Origin: Desulfobacterales bacterium | Lineage (GTDB): Bacteria > Desulfobacterota > Desulfobacteria > Desulfobacterales > JALSRD01 | Assembly (NCBI GenBank): GCA_026984935.1 | Contig: JALSRD010000087.1 | Span: forward strand, 1 to 39,029 | Length of the DNA: 39,029 nt | Direction: 5' to 3' | In this document: positions 34,477-39,029 of the stretch, piece after piece | Numbering within the stretch: the first letter of the stretch is position 1 | Layout: each line of letters opens with the position of its first letter | The notes under the pieces: generated by a model | The model's database searches: none | The model's input: the letters and a program-made list of their open reading frames with translations, nothing else | Told to the model about the DNA's origin: nothing | Made by a program: the position numbers and the translations under genes

Positions 34477-34890
34477 ATGATCGGTCTGGTTGTCGTCACC
34501 CACAGAGATCTGGCCGCGGCGTTGCTCGATGCAGCAACGTCCATTCTCGGCCAGCGGCCCGAATTGGTTTGTGCGGTTTCCATCGACCTCAATGAAAGCG
34601 CGGAAAAACTGCGCCGCAGAATCCGCGACGGCATTAAAACGGTCAATCGCAACCGTGGCGTGCTGATTCTGACGGATATGTTCGGCGGAACGCCTTCCAA
34701 CCTGAGTTACTCCTTTCTGGAGGAGGGCAAAGTCGATGTGATCTGCGGCGTGAACCTGCCGCTGCTCATCAAGGCCGTCAGTACCCGGGAAAACCAGCCC
34801 ATGACCGAACTGGTGACCTTGCTCGAGGCTTTCGGAAAGGAGAGCATTTCAGTGGCCAGCAGGATTCTCAAGGGCAACAAACGCAACTGA
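34477..34890 (+). CDS. Mannose-family PTS EIIA component
   Basis: 137 residues. An EIIA-Man fold: MIGLVVVTH with the phosphorylated His9, and the conserved GVLILTDMFGGTPSN near residue 67. There is no EIIB, EIIC or EIID gene after it; glycolytic genes follow instead, so it is probably regulatory rather than part of a sugar permease here. It lies 62 bp after rapZ. Partner subunits might be elsewhere in the genome. Confidence 0.88.
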   Translation: MIGLVVVTHRDLAAALLDAATSILGQRPELVCAVSIDLNESAEKLRRRIRDGIKTVNRNRGVLILTDMFGGTPSNLSYSFLEEGKVDVICGVNLPLLIKAVSTRENQPMTELVTLLEAFGKESISVASRILKGNKRN

Positions 34891-34939
34891 AAGCGTTTCA
34901 ACAGCACATACATAACTAAAACGTTAAAGGAGATTGACG

Positions 34940-35944
34940 ATGGGTATAAAACTCGGCATCAACGGATTTGGCAGAATCGGCAGGATGGTGTTCCGGGCAG
35001 CGCTCGCGCGTCCCGAAATCGAGGTTGTGGCGGTGAACGACCTGACGGATGCCGCCACCATGGCGCATCTGCTGACCTATGACTCGGTACACGGCAAACT
35101 GACCGCTTCCGTCAGTGCCCGCGATGGGGCCATCGACGTCGACGGCCGCTCGGTCAGGATTACGTCCGTCAAAGACCCCGCCAGCATCGACTGGAGCAGC
35201 ATGGGTGTGGATATCGTGGCGGAATGCACCGGTCTTTTCCGGGATCGTGAAAACGCCGCCAAACACCTGACCGCGGGTGCGCGCAAGGTCATCATTTCAG
35301 CCCCGGCCAGCAACCCCGACATCACCATCGTCATGGGCGTCAACTCCAACCAGTACGACCCCCGCCAACACCACGTGCTCTCCAATGCGTCCTGCACAAC
35401 CAACTGCCTGGCACCGGTGGCCAAGGTCCTGCTGGAGAATTTCGGTCTGCGGCACGGGCTGATGACCACTATCCACTCCTATACCGGCGATCAGCGGCTG
35501 CTCGACTTTCCGCACAAAGACCTGCGCCGTGCCCGGGCGGCGGCCCTGTCGATGATCCCGACGACCACCGGCGCGGCCCGCGCCGTGGCGCTGGTCCTGC
35601 CGGAGCTGACCGGGAAGCTCAACGGCCTGGCCATCCGGGTCCCCACACCCAATGTTTCCATCGTCGACCTGGTGGTGTCTGTGGAAAAATCCGGGGTCAG
35701 CGCCACCGAAGTCAACGACGCCCTGAAAGAAGCCTCCCAGGGCGTTTTGGGTGGTATTCTGGGGTTCTCCGACATTCCGCTGGTTTCTACCGACTACAAC
35801 GGCTCACAGCTGTCTTCCATCGTCGACGGCCCCACCACGCATGTCATCGACGATATGGTCAAGGTGCTGTCCTGGTACGACAACGAAACCGGGTATTCCC
35901 ACCGCATGGTCGACTTGGCGGTTATGATCGGCGGGCAGCTGTAG
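34940..35944 (+). CDS. gap: Glyceraldehyde-3-phosphate dehydrogenase (type I)
   Basis: 334 residues. NAD-binding INGFGRIGR at the N-terminus, catalytic cysteine in SNASCTTNCLAP, catalytic histidine in TTIHSYTGDQ, and SWYDNETGYSHRMVDL near the end. AAAGGAGATTGACG precedes the ATG at 34940; a TTG two codons earlier is less likely. Followed by tpiA 85 bp downstream. Confidence 0.97.
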   Translation: MGIKLGINGFGRIGRMVFRAALARPEIEVVAVNDLTDAATMAHLLTYDSVHGKLTASVSARDGAIDVDGRSVRITSVKDPASIDWSSMGVDIVAECTGLFRDRENAAKHLTAGARKVIISAPASNPDITIVMGVNSNQYDPRQHHVLSNASCTTNCLAPVAKVLLENFGLRHGLMTTIHSYTGDQRLLDFPHKDLRRARAAALSMIPTTTGAARAVALVLPELTGKLNGLAIRVPTPNVSIVDLVVSVEKSGVSATEVNDALKEASQGVLGGILGFSDIPLVSTDYNGSQLSSIVDGPTTHVIDDMVKVLSWYDNETGYSHRMVDLAVMIGGQL

Positions 35945-36029
35945 GACCCGGGCCTTTCCGGTCAGGGCGCCTAACCGCACGGGGCCGCAACAAACCTATC
36001 GGCAAAAACGTCCAAGGAGGGATTCATCC

Positions 36030-36791
36030 ATGCAGCAGCGTACGCCACTGATCGCCGGTAACTGGAAAATGCACAAGACTGTTGACCAGGCGCGCGAAAC
36101 CGCCCGGCAACTGGCTGCCCTCGCGGCCGATGCCGATGGCGTGGAGGCCATGATCGCCCCGCCGTTCACCGCCCTTGCCCCGGTTGCCGAGGTGCTCGGT
36201 CAAGGGCCGGTCCGGCTGGGCGCCCAGAACCTTTTTCACGAAGACGAGGGTGCCTTTACCGGCGAGGTGTCGGCACCCATGCTGGTATCGGCCGGCTGCC
36301 GTTATGTCATCATCGGGCATTCCGAACGCCGCCAGTATTTCGGCGAAACGGACCGGACGGTCAACCTGAAAATTGCCGCCGCCCTGCGGGCCGGCCTCAG
36401 GCCGATCTTTTGTATCGGTGAATCGGAAACCGAGCGTGAGGCCCAAAAGACTTTTTCCGTGCTTGACAAACAAGTGCGGAAAGGGTTAGAAGGACTTTCC
36501 TTGGCGCAGCTTACTCCGCTGGTGATGGCCTACGAACCGGTCTGGGCCATCGGCACCGGCAAGGCGGCGAGCCCGCAACAGGCACAGGAAGTGCACGCTT
36601 TCGTGCGTTCGCTGCTGGCGGAAATGTACGATACCGCACTGGCGCAAAGCGTGCGCATTCTTTACGGCGGAAGCGTCAAACCGGCAAATGTACGCGAACT
36701 GATGGCACTGGCAGATGTGGACGGCGCACTGGTCGGCGGGGCCAGTCTGGATGCCGGCACGTTCAGCCAGCTCATCAACTATCGAAAGTAA
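36030..36791 (+). CDS. tpiA: Triosephosphate isomerase
   Basis: 253 residues. AGNWKMHKT with the catalytic lysine, [11 protein letters not shown] with the catalytic histidine, [15 protein letters not shown] with the catalytic glutamate, and the phosphate-binding YGGSVKPAN and [17 protein letters not shown] before the ATG. It interconverts dihydroxyacetone phosphate and glyceraldehyde-3-phosphate beside gap. Confidence 0.97.
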   Translation: MQQRTPLIAGNWKMHKTVDQARETARQLAALAADADGVEAMIAPPFTALAPVAEVLGQGPVRLGAQNLFHEDEGAFTGEVSAPMLVSAGCRYVIIGHSERRQYFGETDRTVNLKIAAALRAGLRPIFCIGESETEREAQKTFSVLDKQVRKGLEGLSLAQLTPLVMAYEPVWAIGTGKAASPQQAQEVHAFVRSLLAEMYDTALAQSVRILYGGSVKPANVRELMALADVDGALVGGASLDAGTFSQLINYRK

Positions 36792-36838
36792 AAGCGCGGC
36801 CCGCCAGATCCCGTCGTTGGCCGCATTTAACAGAAACG

Positions 36839-37198
36839 ATGCTTACAATACTCACTATTATACATGTCATCGTCTGTATCGCACTGATTCTGATCGTCCT
36901 TTTGCAGAAAGGCAAGGGCGCCGACATGGGCGCCGCCTTCGGTGGGGGCGGTAGCCAGACGCTCTTCGGCAGCAGCGGTGCAGGAACCTTTTTAACCAAA
37001 GCGACCACGACGGTGGCTATCGTCTTTATGGTGACGTCGGTTTCCATTGCCTATATTTCCTCACACCGGCAGGGCAAGTCGATCATGGCAAAGGAGCCGG
37101 TCACCAAACAGTCAACCGCTGTTCCGGCCGGGGCCCAAAAACCGCTGCCAGCCAAATCCAATGGCAGTGGCCCCAAGCCGCCGGCAAAAACCAAATAG
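36839..37198 (+). CDS. secG: Preprotein translocase subunit SecG
   Basis: 119 residues. Two membrane helices (about residues 2-21, [20 protein letters not shown], and 52-70) flank the conserved loop [25 protein letters not shown]. The Lys/Pro-rich cytosolic tail is long but of a common kind. tpiA-secG-tRNA-Leu is a widely seen order in bacteria. Confidence 0.94.
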   Translation: MLTILTIIHVIVCIALILIVLLQKGKGADMGAAFGGGGSQTLFGSSGAGTFLTKATTTVAIVFMVTSVSIAYISSHRQGKSIMAKEPVTKQSTAVPAGAQKPLPAKSNGSGPKPPAKTK

Positions 37199-37207
37199 CC
37201 GTTTGTT

Positions 37208-37294
37208 GCCGAAGTGGTGGAACTTGGTAGACACGCTATCTTGAGGGGGTAGTGGGCCACGCCCGTGCCGGTTCAAGTCCGGCCTTCGGCACCA
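37208..37294 (+). tRNA. tRNA-Leu (anticodon GAG)
   Basis: 87 nt with a type II (long) variable arm. The acceptor stem GCCGAAG pairs with CTTCGGC; the D-arm contains GGTAGACACGC; the anticodon stem CTATC/GGTAG encloses TTGAGGG with anticodon GAG, reading CUC and CUU; the T-arm is GCCGGTTCAAGTCCGGC. Discriminator A and an encoded CCA (37292-37294) follow. It sits 10 bp after secG and at the start of an accessory-looking stretch, so its 3' end is a candidate integration site. Confidence 0.97.
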
Positions 37295-37307
37295 TTTTTA
37301 TATTATC

Positions 37308-37343
37308 ATTTAAGGGGCTTGCGAATTTCGCGGCCCCTTAAAT
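37308..37343 (+). terminator. Terminator-like hairpin after tRNA-Leu
   Basis: ATTTAAGGGGC (37308-37318) and GCCCCTTAAAT (37333-37343) form a perfect 11-bp stem around a 14-nt loop. No long T-run follows, but the stem itself is flanked by A/T. It probably ends the secG/tRNA transcript. Confidence 0.65.
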
Positions 37344-37507
37344 TGTTGGTCATGGGTTGGTCACTACTCTCACCAAAAATATAGGGAAGCCGGACTGAAA
37401 ATTTTTGGTTGCCGCCGATTTTTCCTTTTTGCATGTGCAGTTTGCAACCGCTTTTCCGCATTTTCGGCAGATTCTTCCCGTTTCAGTTGAATATACAAGA
37501 CGACTGT

Positions 37508-38731
37508 TCATTTAAAATGCTTCCCAAGAACATCTTTCACGAACATGCCAGGCGATCTATCCTGGTCAATAATCTTACTGATATCCCTTCGAACTTGCTC
37601 TTCCAACCCAAGTTCTTCAGCGGCTTTTATGGCAAAATCAAACGCTGAAAGAACATCGGAACCCGTGATTTCATAACCCCAGCCCTGCGACAGCCAGTGC
37701 AGGGAGGCCATGGCAACACCCAATGCAAATTCAGGCTCTTTTTCCAGGTAATCTCTGGCCGACCGGTTCAGGGTCTTTGGGTCGCAGGGGCTCTGGCGGG
37801 CGAGTTTCAGGGCCAGCGGCAACATGCCCAGCGACTTCGCTGTGGCAAACCATTTCCCCTCTTCGCCCGGTGTCGCTTGGATTAAATCCTCCAGGATCTG
37901 CGATTTTCCCTTCATCGGATACTTTTTGGCGATGTTCCGAAAAGTTGCCAGGTTCGTACCACCCCGGTTCACCGTCAGCCCGTATTGTTGATATGCTTCA
38001 TCGTAATGCCCGGACGAAAGCAGTATCTCTTCGCAGGTCCGATCGATCATTACAGGGCTGTCGTTCAACCCGCAGGAGGCTTTTGCATATTTGATCGCCT
38101 CCCCCTTTTTGCCCATCGCAACCAGGGCGCGTACGCCGTATCTGCGATTATACCAAGAAATATAGGGTGGCAATTCTATAAGGTCCAACAGCTCACGGTA
38201 CCGGCCGGCTGCCAGCAGGCAGGACAGGCAGGCATCGGTTCCACGGAAATACGAAAACGTCCCTTGCTTGGTTTCCTCCCAGGTTCTCTGGACAACCGGG
38301 AGCAGTTCATCAGCCCATTGGGATGCAACTTCGGGTGGCCCGCAGACATCTCCCCACCGTTCACCCAAAACGTCGAGAAAACCCACGCCGTCGTCGTTAA
38401 AGGCACCCCAGAGCCGATCCAGCCATTTCTTCCTGGTTTTCTCATCGGCAGGCGCTTCAACCACGACATCGACCAGCACGCCCATGGCATTGTACACGGC
38501 AGTGCCCAAAGCACCGGACGAAGAATCGACATGCTGCAGGGCCGGCCACAATTTTTCCATCAATTTGATGGCCCCTTCAGCGCCCAGCAGCGGATCTTTG
38601 CGGGCGATCTTTCGGATTTCTGAAACCGCTTCTTTGATCCGTTGACAGGCCAGTCGCGACCCTTTCCATCCGAACGCGTTCGTTCGGAATCTTGATGTGA
38701 AGGTCCATTTGTGGGGTTTTGTTTTTTTCAT
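37508..38731 (-). CDS. Protein of unknown function, helical repeat type
   Basis: 407 residues, no signal peptide or membrane segment. The N-terminus is basic (KWTFTSRFRTNAFGWKGSRLA), then comes a long helical array with TPR-like pairs (GRYRELLDLIEL, GKKGEAIKYAKAS, GHYDEAYQQYGL). I recall unnamed homologues in accessory regions of other bacteria but no function. AT content is higher than in the neighbouring housekeeping genes. It is encoded just downstream (48 bp) of a nuclease-gene remnant on the same strand, so the two were probably once one operon. The ATG at 38731 lacks a strong ribosome-binding site. Real gene likely; function not known. Confidence 0.75.
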   Translation of the reverse strand: MKKTKPHKWTFTSRFRTNAFGWKGSRLACQRIKEAVSEIRKIARKDPLLGAEGAIKLMEKLWPALQHVDSSSGALGTAVYNAMGVLVDVVVEAPADEKTRKKWLDRLWGAFNDDGVGFLDVLGERWGDVCGPPEVASQWADELLPVVQRTWEETKQGTFSYFRGTDACLSCLLAAGRYRELLDLIELPPYISWYNRRYGVRALVAMGKKGEAIKYAKASCGLNDSPVMIDRTCEEILLSSGHYDEAYQQYGLTVNRGGTNLATFRNIAKKYPMKGKSQILEDLIQATPGEEGKWFATAKSLGMLPLALKLARQSPCDPKTLNRSARDYLEKEPEFALGVAMASLHWLSQGWGYEITGSDVLSAFDFAIKAAEELGLEEQVRRDISKIIDQDRSPGMFVKDVLGKHFK

Positions 38732-38779
38732 TTGGATCTTTTACATTGTTGTGACCAGCGTTTTCCAACAGCATAATCA

Positions 38780-38935
38780 TCAATAATTGATGTTTACCAT
38801 TTCCCCCGATAATGGAATATGAATCCAGCTGTCAGCCGGTTTCCCCGTAGCGGCCTCCACAGCCTGTTTATAAGCCAAAAGCTGCCCTGAGTATTTCGCA
38901 ACAACCGTCTTTGGGTCGTCCCGTGTGGTCTTATC
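38780..38935 (-). pseudogene. 3' remnant of a RecB/AddA-type helicase-nuclease gene
   Basis: About 50 codons read DKTTRDDPKTVVAKYSGQ and LLAYKQAVEAATGK, ending SGEMVNINY. This resembles the end of the PD-(D/E)XK nuclease domain of UvrD/RecB/AddA-like proteins (an ...DYKT... motif, the QLxxYxxAv helix and a final beta hairpin), from the middle of the motif on. Upstream of the Asp codon the frame turns into unrelated AT-rich sequence (YKSSFIIYRF). The rest of the gene is absent, and the break coincides with the start of a probable insertion sequence. Confidence 0.6.
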
Positions 38936-39029
38936 CCTACAACGAAACCTATAAATAATAAAACTTGACTTGTAACACATGATCTGCTAGATTACGAAAC
39001 TAAAACCGAAAGGAGGCAGATCATGTTAC
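38936..39029 (+). mobile_element. Probable left end of an insertion sequence, with the start of its gene
   Basis: AT-rich sequence beginning where the nuclease frame breaks off. It contains a promoter-like pair and ends with GAAAGGAGG, then ATG at 39023, seven bases before the window end, so a plus-strand gene starts here. Promoter, short leader and gene start right after a disrupted gene are what the end of an IS looks like, but the transposase itself is out of sight. Confidence 0.4.
38965..38993 (+). promoter_or_regulatory. Sigma-70 promoter of the gene starting at 39023
   Basis: TTGACT (38965-38970) and TAGATT (38988-38993) with an ideal 17-bp spacer (5 of 6 matches in each box). The ribosome-binding site GAAAGGAGG lies before the ATG at 39023. 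Confidence 0.55.

Overview
The window looks like chromosome from a GC-rich, Gram-negative, strictly anaerobic deltaproteobacterium, most probably a sulfate reducer of the Desulfobacteraceae/Desulfosarcina/Desulfatiglans type. This is inferred from gene content: an ATP-dependent phenol (or aniline) carboxylation cluster, a CooC-type CO dehydrogenase maturation ATPase, a DUF39 homocysteine-forming enzyme, and the deltaproteobacterial kdsA-kdsC-lptCAB-rpoN-hpf-ptsN-rapZ run. No 16S gene is present, so the taxon is not proven.

Layout. (1) 1-1770, minus strand: the 5' part of a DEAD/DEAH helicase gene, cooC with its own promoter, and a 74-residue protein. (2) 1884-10662, minus strand: a tightly packed aromatic activation/carboxylation operon in the order ppsA, ppsB, ubiD-type carboxylase, Tm-1-like (UPF0261) protein, ppsC (CBS), LpdD-like protein, ubiX, PaaK-type CoA ligase. 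It is headed by a divergent LysR regulator (10866-11825); a T-N11-A box lies about 33 bp upstream of a perfect TTGACA -35. (3) 12165-18067: U32 protein, YjbQ, a winged-helix protein, enolase, a PPP phosphatase and an exported LolA-like protein. (4) 18079-18388: two palindromic structures, one a MITE-like element directly before pyrG. (5) 18403-27190: pyrG, then on the minus strand M23 peptidase, DUF39, thpR, recA and alaS. (6) 27546-37198: kdsA, kdsC, lptC, lptA, lptB, rpoN, hpf, ptsN, rapZ, EIIA-Man, gap, tpiA, secG. (7) 37208-37294: tRNA-Leu(GAG), followed by a terminator-like hairpin and an accessory-looking tail: a 407-residue protein of unknown function, the 3' remnant of a RecB/AddA-type nuclease gene, and what seems to be the left end of an insertion sequence.

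How it works together. PpsA/PpsB/PpsC would turn phenol (or a related substrate) plus ATP into phenylphosphate. UbiX would make prenylated FMN, the LpdD-like protein may help load or protect it, and the UbiD protein would carboxylate the ring. The ligase could then form the CoA thioester of the product. The Tm-1-like protein is the unexplained member. The rest of the window is mostly housekeeping: glycolysis, Kdo/LPS transport, sigma-54 and regulatory PTS, translation and recombination.
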